The notes beneath the pieces were generated by a model. It ran no database searches. It worked only from the letters and a program-made list of their open reading frames with translations, and was not told the DNA's origin. Made by a program: the position numbers and the translations under genes. Source: Eledone cirrhosa (lineage: Eukaryota; Mollusca; Cephalopoda; Octopoda; Eledonidae). Taken from it: DNA of 64,000 nt. This document shows, piece after piece, positions 35,640 to 46,554 of the stretch (its first letter is position 1; every line of letters begins with the position of its first letter). The stretch covers positions 48,606,542 to 48,670,541 of the forward strand of contig OZ024745.1 of NCBI GenBank assembly GCA_964016885.1, read 5' to 3'.

Positions 35640-35850
35640 TGTCATTCACTCTATCTTTCTTTCTCCTCCACACACATACACTGTCTCTCTCTTTCACATA
35701 CACACATATACACACACCATCTCTCTTTCATACACATACTTACTCCCTCACACACACACTTCGTCTTTCTCTCTCTCTCTCTCTCTCACATACTCTCCCT
35801 CTTTTCTATTTGACTGTATGTCTCTCTTCCCATCCTCAGTGCAGGAGAAC
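35640..35850. repeat. CT/CA-rich low-complexity tract
   Basis: Mixed (CT)n and (CA)n repeats starting ~60 bp after the exon donor. The HTHTLSLS-like frames are artefacts. Confidence 0.9.
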
Positions 35851-35963
35851 AATCCTTCTTTTACTTAGTAAAAAAACAAAAATAAAATAAATAATAAAAT
35901 ATTAGAACTGGGAAAACATTACTTTTAATTTTGCTAGCAATAAACAAATAAAATACCAATATT

Positions 35964-36830
35964 GGTTTCTAATTTAGGCACAAGGTCAGCAATTATATCA
36001 GCCCCAGTACTGGAAAGGAAAAGTTGTCTTAAGTAGGATTTGGACTCAGAACATAAATTACTAGAACAAATACTGTATAGCATTTGTCTGGAGCTCTAAT
36101 AATTGTTTCTACTTTTGGCACAAGGCCAGCAATTATCCCAGTGTATTACTGGTACTAATGCTGCCAATCCAACAGCCTAATCATAAAAATAGTAATAATA
36201 ATAATAATAACAACAACAACAACAACAATGGTTTCTGATTTAGGCACAAGGCCAGCATTTTGGGGGCAGGGGAAAGTCGATTAAATCGACCCCACTACAT
36301 TACTAATACTTTATTTTATTGACCTCATTAAGATGAAAGGCAAAGCTAACCTCAACAAGATTTGAACTCAACATAAAAAGATGTAATTATATATGCCATA
36401 AAGCATGTTGTTCAACGCTCTACTAATACAACAATAATGGCTTAAGATTTAGGCACAAAGACAACAATTTAAGAGAAGAGGAAAGTTGATTACATCAACT
36501 TCAGTAATTGTCTGGAACTTTATTTTATCAACTCCAGAAAAGTAAAAGGCAAAGTTGACATCTGCAGGATTTGAACAGAAAGCACAAAGAAACAGTACAA
36601 ATGTTGTAAAGCATTGTCTTTGAGGTCCTAACAATTCTGCCAAATTCGTTACCCTTAATAATTATTTCTAACATTGATACAAGGCCAGTCATTTGGGGGA
36701 GCGGAGGTGAGGGCAATTATAATGACCTAGTGTTTTACTGGTTTCAGTCATTACACTGTAACCATGCTGGGGTGGTCTCTTGATTTAGTCTATCATATTA
36801 ACCCCAATAATTATTTTATTGATCCCTTTT
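35964..36830 (-). repeat. pile-up of about five minus-strand SINEs
   Basis: Five successive copies start at ~35964, ~36101 (internally deleted), ~36230, ~36435 and ~36656. Each begins with a variant of 'TTTCTGATTTAGGCACAAGG' and runs toward a minus-strand head. They differ in divergence and in the length of the 'GGGGAAAGTCGATTAAATCG' block, so they are separate insertions and not a tandem duplication. Confidence 0.8.
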
Positions 36831-36889
36831 TTTTTGCTATGGTACATAAACACAGACACAAATGATAATGTGTGTACATGCATACACAC

Positions 36890-36950
36890 ACATATATATA
36901 CATATTTATATAGAAGTCGGCTATATATATATATACACACACACATATCA
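36890..36950. repeat. TA/CA microsatellite
   Basis: Short (TA)n and (CA)n tracts next to the minus-strand GATGAT-tail repeat. Confidence 0.85.
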
Positions 36951-36951
36951 T

Positions 36952-37147
36952 CATCATCATCATCAGCATCACCGTTTTACATCCGTTCTTCCACGCTAGC
37001 ATGGGTTAGATGGGTTGTCCTGTTGTAGGCAGTGTCCGGTCGGCTGACCTTGTCTTGCTTATACGGGAACTGATTCTGGCTTGATTTCTACAGCTGGATG
37101 CCCTTCCAGCTGTAGAAATCAAGCCAGAATCAGTTCCCGTATGAGCA
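36952..37147 (-). repeat. GATGAT-tail repeat with inverted 5' part
   Basis: Minus-strand copy of the LINE 3' region ('CATCATCATCATCATCAGC', 'CGCTAGCATGGGTTAGATG', 'ATTTCTACAGCTGGATGCCC'). At ~37100 it flips: 37106-37147 repeats 37056-37097 in inverted orientation (41 of 42 bases) around an 8-bp spacer. An inverted 5' segment is the usual mark of twin priming during LINE-type reverse transcription. Confidence 0.85.
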
Positions 37148-37237
37148 ACATATATACACATATATACATATATATATATACACACACATATATATATACA
37201 CATATATATATATACACACACATATATATAAATATAT

Positions 37238-37302
<65 letters not shown>

Positions 37303-37315
37303 TATATATATACAT
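37148..37315. repeat. TA/CA microsatellite
   Basis: Long alternating (TA)n and (CA)n. All reading frames here (YIYICVCV type) are artefacts. Confidence 0.95.
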
Positions 37316-37369
37316 AGAGTCGACTTCTTCAGTTTCTCTACCAAATTTCTCTTATATGGATTTGGTCAA

Positions 37370-37475
37370 CCTGAAGTTATAGCAAAAGACACTTGCTCAA
37401 GATGCTGCACAGCAAAACTGAACCCAGAACTATATGCGGATGAAACAAACTGCTTAACCACATGGCCATGCCTGT
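37370..37475 (-). repeat. tRNA-derived SINE, second family
   Basis: 'ACTGAACCCAGAACTATATG' and 'AACTGCTTAACCACATGGCC' are the minus-strand tRNA-like head. Confidence 0.65.
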
Positions 37476-37499
37476 ACCTTTGTTAAAATAATAATGATA

Positions 37500-37850
37500 A
37501 TGATTATAAAAATAATCATTTTACGTCTACTTTCCATGCTGGCAAGCATTCGTTGGGTTGTCACAGTCGAAAATTAGACTGATCGAGGAACCATATTCTT
37601 CTTATATATTCCATATTTGGCATGGTTTGTACGAATGGATACTCTTCCTAATGCCAACCACTTTACTGAGTGTAGTGAATGTTTTAATCATGGCACCACT
37701 ACTACTATTTTACAGAGTGTACTGGGTACATTTTTCATAGGACCAGCACTACAACTTTACTGATTGTACTGGGTGTATATGATACCAGCACTAACTAATT
37801 TACAGAGTTTTCCTAGGGGTATTTTATCATGGTGACAACACTAGAGAAGT
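37500..37850 (-). repeat. GATGAT-tail repeat family, diverged
   Basis: 'CATTTTACGTCTACTTTCC', 'ACTCTTCCTAATGCCAACCA' and repeated 'ACAGAGTGTACTGGGTA'-type blocks match the inverted order of the 3' repeat, without the trinucleotide run itself. Confidence 0.65.
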
Positions 37851-38320
37851 TGTCATATTTTCAGCCAAACTGAAGTCCTCTCTACTTTATATTGTCTCTG
37901 TTTTATTGCCAATCACCTTATTTATTTATATTAAATTAATTCTTCTGTATGCCTTGTTTTGGTCCCCAAGATATTAGAACCGAAAAAACAGAAGGAAATT
38001 TATGCTAAAGGATGTATGTAGTTGATGGATGAGAATGTTGTATGAGGTAGACCGGTAGGTTGTACATATCTTTCCAAACCATAACAAAAGGGGAAGAAGT
38101 ATAAAAAACAAATATTCAAGCATCTTTGCAATAGTTTTAAAGATTCTTAAGTGGGTTGTTTGACATATTTTGTTTTGGTATATTTTGATGTTTTGTTTTT
38201 TTATCACATTTCATTGATATATATCTGACTGAAGTATATGACACAACAAGCTTTTCCATCCAATCCGATAAAGAATTTATCTTGATTTAGCTTAATTTAG
38301 TCAACTTGCTATGCATTCTA
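37851..38320. other. no gene recognised
   Basis: AT-rich; a possible LINE terminus ('CTTGTTTTGGTCCCC') near 37950 but no coding remnant. Confidence 0.4.
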
Positions 38321-38800
38321 TTTCCGCTCATTCTCACTTCCACACATGTACTTATACATATGTGTGTACTTAAACACACAGTTACACAAATACTCATTCT
38401 CTTTCAAATATGTACACCTCCCACACATTCTCTCTTTCTCTTTTTCACACATGCTCATATAGATGCACATATATGTATGCAAGCACACACACACAAATAC
38501 ATATTTACCTACTCATATATTCTCTCTCTTTCAAATACATACACCTCCTACACATTCTCTCATTCAAAAACATACATACACACACCCTCTCTCACTATCG
38601 CTTTCAAACACATACACCATCTCAATCTCTCTCTTTCAAACACATACACATACACTATCTCACACACACTCTCCCTCTCTCTCAAATGCACACAATCTAT
38701 CTCTCTCAAATACGTACACACATATCCATATACTCACTCTCTCTTTCCCAAACATGTACACACACACTCTCCTCCCCACTCTCTTTCAATCAAATAAATT
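38320..38800. repeat. degenerate CT/CA-rich tandem tract
   Basis: About 480 bp built from TCTCTCTTTCAAACACATAC-like units with imperfect spacing. The 117-163-codon frames have the same HTHTLSLS composition in all three frames and are not genes. Confidence 0.88.
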
Positions 38801-38934
38801 GTTTAAAGAAAACTAATGTCTAAAAATATAAAAGTTATCTACCTCAACCCCGACCATAAACATAATGTCTAGACATTAAATACACAAGTTTCTTCACTAC
38901 TTATAAAAACAATGTTACCAAGCAAAATGCTGAG

Positions 38935-39250
38935 CATCCAGAAGAGCATTTCGTGTTATAACCCAGCTAGATGGAAAGGAAGGGCCAGGTGTCCTGCGCC
39001 ACAATTTTAAAGGGAGTCTACCCACCTCAAATTCTAGTTCTTTTATTCTGTTCTGTTACTTGTACACTCTAAAGTCTGTCGGAAACCCTGAGACTCATCA
39101 GGCCAGTGCATATCTTGGTTTCCTTGGCGTGAAGTGATTGAGAGTACAAGATGTCCCCTGGACAGGATGCCAGTCCATGGCAGGGTTAAAATCCCAGGTA
39201 CTGCTGGTACTCATTTTAGCTGAATATACTGGAGCAACATGAAAGCTGCT
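38935..39250 (-). repeat. diverged interspersed repeat
   Basis: Right part shares 'GAGAGTACAAGATGTCCCCT' and 'ATACTGGAGCAACATGAAAG' with 34925-35155. The left part (38935-39100) is not recognised. Confidence 0.5.
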
Positions 39251-39344
39251 CAAGAATATTGTAAAAAAAACCTGGCTTTTTTACATCAGGCACAAGGACA
39301 AATTTATACATATATATGTATAGTAATAATAATAATAATAATCC

Positions 39345-39560
39345 CTGGCTTAGCAGTGCTACCGAGGAGCTTTGCCAGTTCGGGATAAACTCTACAGGAA
39401 TGGAAGTGCCGTCAGCCGGGCATGTCCAAGATGTGCGCAGGACGACGAAACCGTCCTGCATGCACTCGTCCAGTGTCCGAGCATTGCTGACTTGTGGGTT
39501 TATGTCGAACACCTGCTGTCGCATGTAGAACGGATCCGGCTATCAGCTGAAGACTAAATC
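39345..39560 (+). pseudogene. LINE ORF C-terminal zinc-knuckle fragment
   Basis: GC-rich. The frame from ~39372 reads 'LPVRDKLYRNG', then 'CPRCAQDDETVLHALVQCPS' and 'IADLWVYVE'. C-P-x-C...D-E-T-x-x-H-A-x-x-x-C-P is the zinc-binding block near the C-terminus of several LINE clades. The RT part is missing, and the frame ends at a stop in 'SAED*'. Confidence 0.8.
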
Positions 39561-39634
39561 CAAAGAGGGGTTGATAAGGATAAATATATATCAAATATAT
39601 AAGAACCATAGAGCAAATATTTAATAAATACATA

Positions 39635-39665
<31 letters not shown>

Positions 39666-39867
39666 TTGTTATTTGTTACTAATATAGTTAGACATCTCAA
39701 TGAAAAGATAAAATAAAACATTTAAACATATTTAACTTAAGTCAAAATCTCGTTTGGTGGGATAAAAGCTAGATAGCCTAAAATAAGTCAGTTTCAGTTA
39801 TTTAATGTCCTCAACTACAGTTATTCTTTGGAAGTGGAAAATACATTATTATAACTATATATATTCG

Positions 39868-40130
39868 TTTCTGATTTAGGCACAAGGACAAACATTTTTG
39901 GGGAAAGAAAGGTTGATTAAATCAATCCCGTGGCTGTATCAATAGTGTCAGACAAAATGCTTTGCAGCATAGAGTTATGTCACTTCATGTTCTAATTCCA
40001 AATCCTGCTGAAGTTAGCTTTGCCTTTCATCCTTATGGGATCGATAAAATATAGTACCAGTAATGCACTGGTATCGATTTAATCAACTTTCCCCTCCCCT
40101 AAATTTTTGGCTTTGAGCTTAAATCATAAA
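39868..40130. repeat. two SINEs in inverted arrangement
   Basis: 39868-39930 is a minus-strand SINE tail ('TTTCTGATTTAGGCACAAGG'); 39931-40130 is a nearly complete plus-strand copy (box B 'CTAATTCCAAATCCTGC', tail 'GAGCTTAAATCATAAAC'). The two tails form a ~60-bp inverted repeat. 40131-41160 holds no gene I can support. Confidence 0.8.
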
Positions 40131-41164
40131 CCATTATATTTATCATCAACAGTAAAATCTTTAACCGGTTTTCTACGTTTCTTTGCTATTCATAATTTCT
40201 TACTGTAAATAAACATAATGTAATCTTTGACTTAATAGTAGAACACTATGGTCGTCACATGTCTTGGTATACACATTTTTTGATGGAATATTATTCCTAA
40301 ACATTTAATCATAGTTTATATTTGTTAATTAGTCATTTCTCCTTGTTTATTCTTTGTTGTTCTGTTATTCATCTGCAAATTGATATATTAGAAAAATTCT
40401 TAAATTGGGAAAATATCTCCCGGAACATTTTTCTACATTTTTCCACTCAGTGGAATCTTTCTTATATTTATGTCTTTGATTTGTTGCCAAAAATCTAAAG
40501 CAAAATAGATTAAATTACCTTCACCGAAAGACTAGAAACTGCGACCTGTTGCCGCGGACCCAATGCACAAAACACATAGAAGAAACAATTCCTTAGATAA
40601 CAAAGTTCTTGTCATTGTTGGTGGCTCACCCTACCGAGGCATCAGGTAATGCTGTGTGTATGTGTGGGTGTGGGGGGTGCTTGGTTGTTTCGGCACCTTA
40701 GCCTCACTATCATTCGGTTTTACTGAGGTATCAGAGGATGCTATCACCTGCAGTAACGCTGCTAGTGTGTTGGTTTGCCTCAAAAAGTATTAGAGGGAGG
40801 CTCCAGCACTCCTTGTGGTATGTGCCCGATTGACACAGTTAGTGTTGACATAATATTTTCTTTCGTTTTGATTCTATGTTTTCATGTGAAATATTTATGT
40901 CATTAAGTAATAGAGATATATGAGTGTGTAGGTGTTGAATTTTGACAGCTATGTCATTTTGTGTTTGTAATTTCAAGCTATCTATAGTGTCAGCATATTT
41001 GTTTGGGAAAAAATCTGAACTTTTCTAAAGAGAAAAACACAAAAATTTCCTAAAATATGTACCAAACTTGATTCGGGGTGAGCTACAATTATTGTTTCAT
41101 TCGATGTGTTTAGTTTATATACTATTATGCCACACTATTGTGGAATAGATGTTAGTTTGAATTA

Positions 41165-41712
41165 CTGAACCATATAGGAACAAATTTTATTATCAAATGT
41201 CTTACGTTTATTCTACAAAAAAATTGTTTTATGTTCAATGAAGTGACAGTAGCAATAATATATGTAAATCCAGTTATGGGTTACCACGGAAAGAAAACTT
41301 ATGAAGAGACACTAAAGGTATTTTATTCATACTTCAAAGAAAATTGGAAAAGGTTTCTTGGTGGCTGTTTTATCTTATGGAACAAAATAGAAGATAAACT
41401 AGAAGAATTGAAATATATTATAAACATCATAGACACCAATATTCAATTCCCAATGAAATTTAACAAGAAACAACTCCCCTTTTTAGATATCTTGATAAAA
41501 ATAATAGCTGGGTGGTTTGAAACAGATATCTATTATAAACTCACAGACTAAAAATAATACTTACTATTCACATCCTGTCATCCAAACCATACAAGAACAC
41601 ATATTCCTTTTACTTTAACGAAGCTGACCCATGCCAGACATCACGTCAATTATCTGAAGTCTTGGAACATCAAAAACAACCATACTCAATCACTTGGATA
41701 TAGTAAGGAAGG
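41165..41712 (+). pseudogene. Penelope-like element reverse transcriptase fragment
   Basis: A 106-codon frame, then two in-frame stops, then the same frame continues. Motifs: 'KENWKRFLGGCFILWNK', 'KLEELKYIIN', 'KKQLPFLDILIK', 'ETDIYYKLTD', then 'YLLFTSCHPNHTRTHIPF'. This order is typical of Penelope-like RTs, whose catalytic motif is Y-x-D-D; here it is F-L-G-G, so both catalytic aspartates are glycine. The N-terminal RT motifs are barely traceable and the endonuclease is absent. Confidence 0.82.
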
Positions 41713-41767
41713 TTTCAAAGCTGGGCCAATGGGTGCCCCACAACCTGACAGACTAAAATTGTGAATG

Positions 41768-42453
41768 TTAGGTTGCAATTAGGACTTCTCTGCTCTCCTA
41801 CCATTGCAATGGTTATTTTCCATTGTCACTGGTGATGAAAATGGTGTCTCTACATTAATGTCAATTGCAAGCAATGATGGCTTGATAAAGAGAGTGCACC
41901 ACAACAGCCATCCTTGCAACGCCCTACTGAGTGTCTGGTAGGACTGGAAAGGTGTCGTCTCCTATGAGCTTCTCCCACTGTACACCACCATAACTTCTGA
42001 CATCTATTGCCAACAACTTGACAGATTAGGGGTGAAAATCACACAGGTGCACTCAAACCATGGTCCAGTTTGATTTTTTCATGATAACGCTTGGCTGCAT
42101 ACATCAAGGATGACTTGTGAGAAGCTGCTGGTGCTAGGTTGGGAGGTCCTGTGCCACCCGCCATATTCACCTGACCATGCACCTACAAACTATCAACTTT
42201 TTCTCTCAATGAACAATTCAATGCAGTCAAATACCTTCACCAATGATGACCAGCTAAATCAATGGCTGACAGAGTTCTTTGTATTGAAGCCAGGAGAATT
42301 CTGCATGGATGGAATCATGAGCCTTCTTAAACGATGGCAGACGGTAATCACAAATGAAGGCGATTATTTTGACTTGTAAAATTCTTCGAATCTTAAAAAA
42401 CACTAAAGTCAATAAAAATGTGAATGACGGTGAGAACTTTCTGTCCAACCTAA
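41768..42453 (+). pseudogene. mariner-family transposase remnant
   Basis: 'IVTGDE' (first catalytic Asp) near 41818-41840, then 'TTITSDIYCQQLDRL', 'HDNAWLHTSR' (second Asp), 'LGWEVLCHPPYSPDHAPTNY', and an ending 'EGDYFDL' followed by TAA. Spacing from HDNA to the third site is 34 residues, as in mariner DD34D, but that residue is Asn. Several frame breaks and stops upstream; the N-terminal DNA-binding part is missing. 'GTCCAACCTAA' at 42443-42453 and 'TTAGGTTG' at 41768 look like inverted termini. Confidence 0.85.
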
Positions 42454-42459
42454 TATAAC

Positions 42460-42499
<40 letters not shown>
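42460..42499. repeat. (TA)n microsatellite
   Basis: TA run directly beyond the mariner terminus, a natural target for a TA-specific element. Confidence 0.9.
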
Positions 42500-42501
<2 letters not shown>

Positions 42502-42655
42502 TAAGGCGGGTAAAATTCCCGAGATCCATGGACGAGTTCTCTCCAGCGGTCTCTGTCCCTCATTATCACTGCCATGTCCTGCATCTCCAACAGACCAGTG
42601 TCTGTCCTTAGGGCATCAGCACTAGAAGAGGAAGACCAAGGTTAACGTATGTTGA
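42500..42655 (-). pseudogene. LINE ORF C-terminal fragment
   Basis: On the minus strand: 'ALRTDTGLLEMQDMAVIM', 'DRDRWRELVHGSREF'. The DRxxWRxLVHG block ends many LINE ORFs. (TA)n flanks on both sides. Confidence 0.75.
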
Positions 42656-43079
42656 TATATATATATATATATATATATATGAGTGTGTGTGTGTTTCAAA
42701 TTATTTTCTCTTTTTTTTTTTAATTGCTTCATCTGAAATCCTGAAATCATATACATAATTTGTGCTACCTCATAAAAAAAAACATTACACACTAGCAGCT
42801 GTTAGCCAAACTGCATGGAATTCTGAGTGGCATGATTGATGCCAATTGTAATGGCAAGGAAAAAGGAAGTATTTATATCAAATGTGTAGAAATGCCTTCA
42901 CAGCTGATTTTAAATCAATGTTGTTCATTTAATAAAAAGCAAAAAATAAAAAAAGTCTTATAGAGGAAAGATGCTAGACATGTAAAAGGTAATCCATTTA
43001 ACTTCTAATGTTACATTTGAGATATACATATATTATTTATATTCTCAGTTAGAAAAAAACATTTTGACACATCATATCT
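42656..43079. other. no gene recognised
   Basis: Starts with a (TA)n/(GT)n microsatellite at 42653-42692 and continues as AT-rich DNA. Confidence 0.45.
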
Positions 43080-43312
43080 TATTTTCCCCGCCTAAAACCA
43101 GCCTGATTCTATGATGACAAAACTGCTTATTTTAATGTATTTATATTTGTCTAAAATCTTTCCAACATAATTTTAGGTAAAATCTTTGTAACACTATATT
43201 CTAAATACATTATGTTCTTAATAATGAGAAAGTTTGTGTTTCTAAATCCCTTTTATTTAAAAAAAATCATAAGCTGTGTCTTTCATTAGAAATATGGTAA
43301 TGAAATAGTTTA
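43080..43312 (+). repeat. piggyBac-like MITE, 5' end degraded
   Basis: 'AAAATCTTTCCAACATAATT', 'GTGTCTTTCATTAGAAATAT' and the terminus ATGGTAATGAAATAGTTTAA. The left TTAACCC end is not intact. Confidence 0.7.
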
Positions 43313-43466
43313 ATATGATGTATTCCATAGAAGAAACCATCTGCAATATCCAAAAGCTAATTCTTATTTAAATATATGTAATTGAAATTATTTCTCACAC
43401 TTTGTTTAATTAAATACAAATAAAATTCTTAAGAAATTATTAACTACATTTTTTATCACTCCTTTA

Positions 43467-43492
43467 GGGGGGAGGAGGAGGGGGGGGGGGGG
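43467..43492 (+). repeat. G-rich run
   Basis: GGGGGGAGGAGGA and then a G homopolymer; potential G-quadruplex. The surrounding 43313-43923 holds no gene. Confidence 0.85.
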
Positions 43493-43923
43493 CTTTCATT
43501 TCCTAACCCTGATTGCATGGCCTATATTCGTTAGTAGTAGATCATAAATACAGCCTAGAATCAAATGTGGTGTCTGAATGACAAATAAATATAAAAATTT
43601 CCAGTACACAGCTGATGAGAAGTCTGTTTTTAGAGTAGTATAAGGATATCAAAAACATAAGTTTATTATACATATGTAAACATTTTTAGTCCTGCTGTTA
43701 AGATTATTTTAGGTTAAAACATAAGTTAATGGGAGCATTAATTAGGAAGTAGACTATCATGATTTTCATTCTGGTTACTTCATTAGCTGTGTGGTATAAT
43801 TTATAATTATTATTGATTAGTGTTTATCAAAAATTAAGTGTAACACCAGAACCAATCAAGTTAGGATCCAAACTCTCAAACTGTAATGAACTTTATTGCA
43901 AAGAGGGATGCAATAATACAAAA

Positions 43924-44130
43924 TATTGAACCCTTTGATAACCTGCCCAAAATTGTCTCTAAAACCACTTATTTTAAAATATCCATATTTAAACTAAAAT
44001 TTCCCATCATAATTTTATCTCAGAATATTTTGTTATGCTCTAACAACAGAGTTAGACATTCTTCTGTTTTATTATTTTAAAAATTAATTAGAAAATATAA
44101 GCAGTATTTTGCAAGAGAAATAGTATAATT
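43924..44130 (+). repeat. piggyBac-like MITE, diverged
   Basis: 'GAACCCTTTGATAACCTGCC' left end, 'CATAATTTTATCTCAGAATA' interior, 'TGCAAGAGAAATAGTATAAT' near the right end. TTAA target not preserved on either side. Confidence 0.6.
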
Positions 44131-44324
44131 TTTTGAGGGAAGGGTAGGACTTATTTGGAAAAAGACATTATAATGTAGTATATTAATTAATTCTGTTCAG
44201 TTTTCATAAAAAATAGTTTAGAGGTAGATCTGTTGCCAATTTTCGGTTTCAAATTGGTTCTTAAGTTTAATATATAGTTTATTTTGAAAATCTGAGAAGC
44301 TGATCCATTCATAAAAAGACAAAT

Positions 44325-44370
44325 AACTAATGCAAGCATGGAAAATAGATGTTAAATGGTAATCATTATG
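44325..44370 (+). repeat. GATGAT-tail fragment
   Basis: 'AATGCAAGCATGGAAAATAG' then ATTATGATGAT; only the terminus. Confidence 0.6.
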
Positions 44371-44385
44371 ATGATTGTATCATGA

Positions 44386-44588
44386 TGAGGGTGGTGGATT
44401 GGCAGTATCATTTGAGCTTCAGACACCATGATTTGCAGCATATAGTTATGGCCCATTATGTTCCAAGTTCAAACCCTGCCAAGGTTAGCTTTGCCTTTCA
44501 TCGTTACAGGGTCAATAAAATAAAGTACTGGTAGCACTGGGGTCGGTTTAATCAACTTTCCTCTCCCCACTATTTGTTGGCTTTGTGA
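44386..44588 (+). repeat. tRNA-derived SINE, long-body subfamily
   Basis: Head 'GGTGGATTGGCAGTATCATT', box B 'AAGTTCAAACCCTGCC', body with 'GGTTTAATCAACTTTCCTCT'. Older than the short SINEs, with many changes. 44589-44880 is non-coding. Confidence 0.8.
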
Positions 44589-44887
44589 TGATTGTATCAG
44601 TAAAAGCTGTTCTTATGAAGCAATGACAACCCTCAGGTATAAACAGATTCATAAAATATATTTTTATGCTATAGAGACTGAAAGTTACAAAAATATGTTT
44701 ATAAATTACATGATATTAGTCAAAAAAACTTTATCTAATCATATTTATTTAAGAGGCTTGAATTTATTTATTCATATGTTTTTTGTAAAATTCATTGGCA
44801 ATTTATAGACAAAATGGATGTTATATTAAATGTAATATTTTAGTCATAAATTTACTTCACTGGCTATGGTACTGCCTGTGGCATATA

Positions 44888-44912
44888 AAACACACAATCA
44901 CACACACACACA

Positions 44913-44952
<40 letters not shown>
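44888..44952. repeat. CA/TA microsatellite
   Basis: (CA)n interrupted by (TA)n. Confidence 0.93.
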
Positions 44953-45055
44953 GCATGACTATATGTATGTTTATTATGCATAAACATATTGTATATGGGT
45001 CCATACATTCATTAATTCTGAACCACGCCTTGATAGTGTTATTGCTAATATATAT

Positions 45056-45136
45056 ATATCATCATCATCATCTAATGTCTGGGAAAACAAGCGTTAAACA
45101 ATTATAATGATGTGCGTGTGTGCATGTGTGTGTGTG

Positions 45137-45165
<29 letters not shown>
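45056..45165. repeat. short GATGAT-tail pieces and TA/TG microsatellites
   Basis: ATCATCATCATCATCTAATG and then (TG)n and (TA)n. Confidence 0.7.
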
Positions 45166-45168
<3 letters not shown>

Positions 45169-45534
45169 TTGGATGGTTTAACTAATGGGTAGATCTTATC
45201 ATTCCAATTAGCAGACCGTGATGTAATAAGCAAAAACACTCAACTTTATGCATATCATCCACCATAGATGTAGTATCTCGTGGATGGCACCTAAATGGAG
45301 TTAAATACTTCAATGAAAAAAGGTTGGATTCTAATATATTCCTTTAATATTGCATCAATACACAATATGTATTTCTGTAACTGGCTGAAGTCATCAGATC
45401 AGGATGCAAGACAATCAGCAACAGCATCAGGTGTAATGAACACAAAAGATTTTTAAAGATTTAAATGATTTAGTTCAGTAATCCCTACTGGGTTATGGCA
45501 GCTGGACCAACGATGCTATTGTCACAGTGAAGGT

Positions 45535-45845
45535 GCATAGCTTAGAGATTAGAGCATTGGGCTTGCAATTATGAGGTTGTGAGTTAGATTCTCAGACAGA
45601 GTGATGCATTGTGTCCTTGAGCAAGACACTCTATATATCATGTGAATCCCAGTTGACTCAGCTGTAGAAATGAGTTGTGACATCACTGGTGCCAAGCTGT
45701 ATCAGCCTTAGCCTTTCCCTTAGACAACATTGGTGGCATGGAGAGGGGAGACGGTATGCATGGGTGACTGCTGGTCTTCCACAAACAACCTTGCCCAGAC
45801 TTGTGCCTTGAAGAACTTTGTAGGTGCAAATCCCATGGTCATTCA
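45535..45845 (+). repeat. tRNA-derived SINE, ~310 bp
   Basis: Head 'TAGCTTAGAGATTAGAGCAT' (box A) and 'GTTGTGAGTTAGATTCTCAG' (box B), then 'CCTTGAGCAAGACACTCTAT', and a 3' region with 'GTAGGTGCAAATCCCATGGT'. It is more complete than the related heads at 28205 and 28907. 45166-45534 holds no supported gene. Confidence 0.75.
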
Positions 45846-45874
45846 TAACTGAAGAGGGTCTTTACCCATTACCT

Positions 45875-45942
45875 TTTATGTATGTATGTATATGTGTGTG
45901 TGTGTATATGTATGTATGTATGTATATGTGTGTGTGCATATG
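45875..45942. repeat. TG/TATG microsatellite
   Basis: (TATG)n and (TG)n. Confidence 0.9.
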
Positions 45943-45999
45943 TGAGATCAGTGGCCCCACTTCTGTACAAATTTAGTCAGTGAAAACCTGTCCAACACT

Positions 46000-46055
46000 T
46001 GTTAGCAGGGAAAATAGACGTTAAATGATGATGATATATATATACACACACACAC
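46000..46055 (+). repeat. GATGAT-tail fragment
   Basis: 'GTTAGCAGGGAAAATAGACG' then GATGATGATA and a short CA tract. 46056-46554 holds no gene with recognisable motifs. Confidence 0.7.
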
Positions 46056-46554
46056 ACTACACACACTATGTTTATTGCCCTGTATAACATTGTCTTCCCT
46101 ACAGGCATAAAATATATTTTAGACATTTTTTCTTGCAAACAGAAATCATGTTGTTTTGAAGATCACATGATCTCATTAACTTCTGTTTTAACACAAAAGA
46201 AACTTCACAGCATGACTAATTTTTCATACTTGGAATGGATGACTTTTTTTTTTCATTCTTCAATGCAGTGTGTTGTAATGCAGAATTAAGTTCTCTGCTG
46301 GAACATAGTGTTATGAACAATGATTAGATTGAATGTATTATAGAGATAGCTAAACCTTCATCTTCCCAACTCCATATATTCTGAAAACATTTGGCCACAA
46401 ACAGTGAACACCTGCAGCTCTTTCACTGAACTTACTTAACAGAAGGATGTTATAGTATAAAACCTTACATGGGTACGTGTGAAGACCAAAACATTAGCAT
46501 TACTTGTTAACAACACAGTTGGCCATAATTGCTGAATAGGCAATGTTAAGTGTG

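Noticed and set aside
37006..37344. [12 protein letters not shown] open frames (also at 3563, 28373, 28542, 48838, 59578)
   Set aside because: Products of (TA)n/(CA)n microsatellites; the frame at 59578-59958 is real only for the exon part 59624-59808.
38306..38823. 117-163-codon frames rich in HTHTLSLS
   Set aside because: CT/CA low-complexity tract open in all three frames with the same composition.
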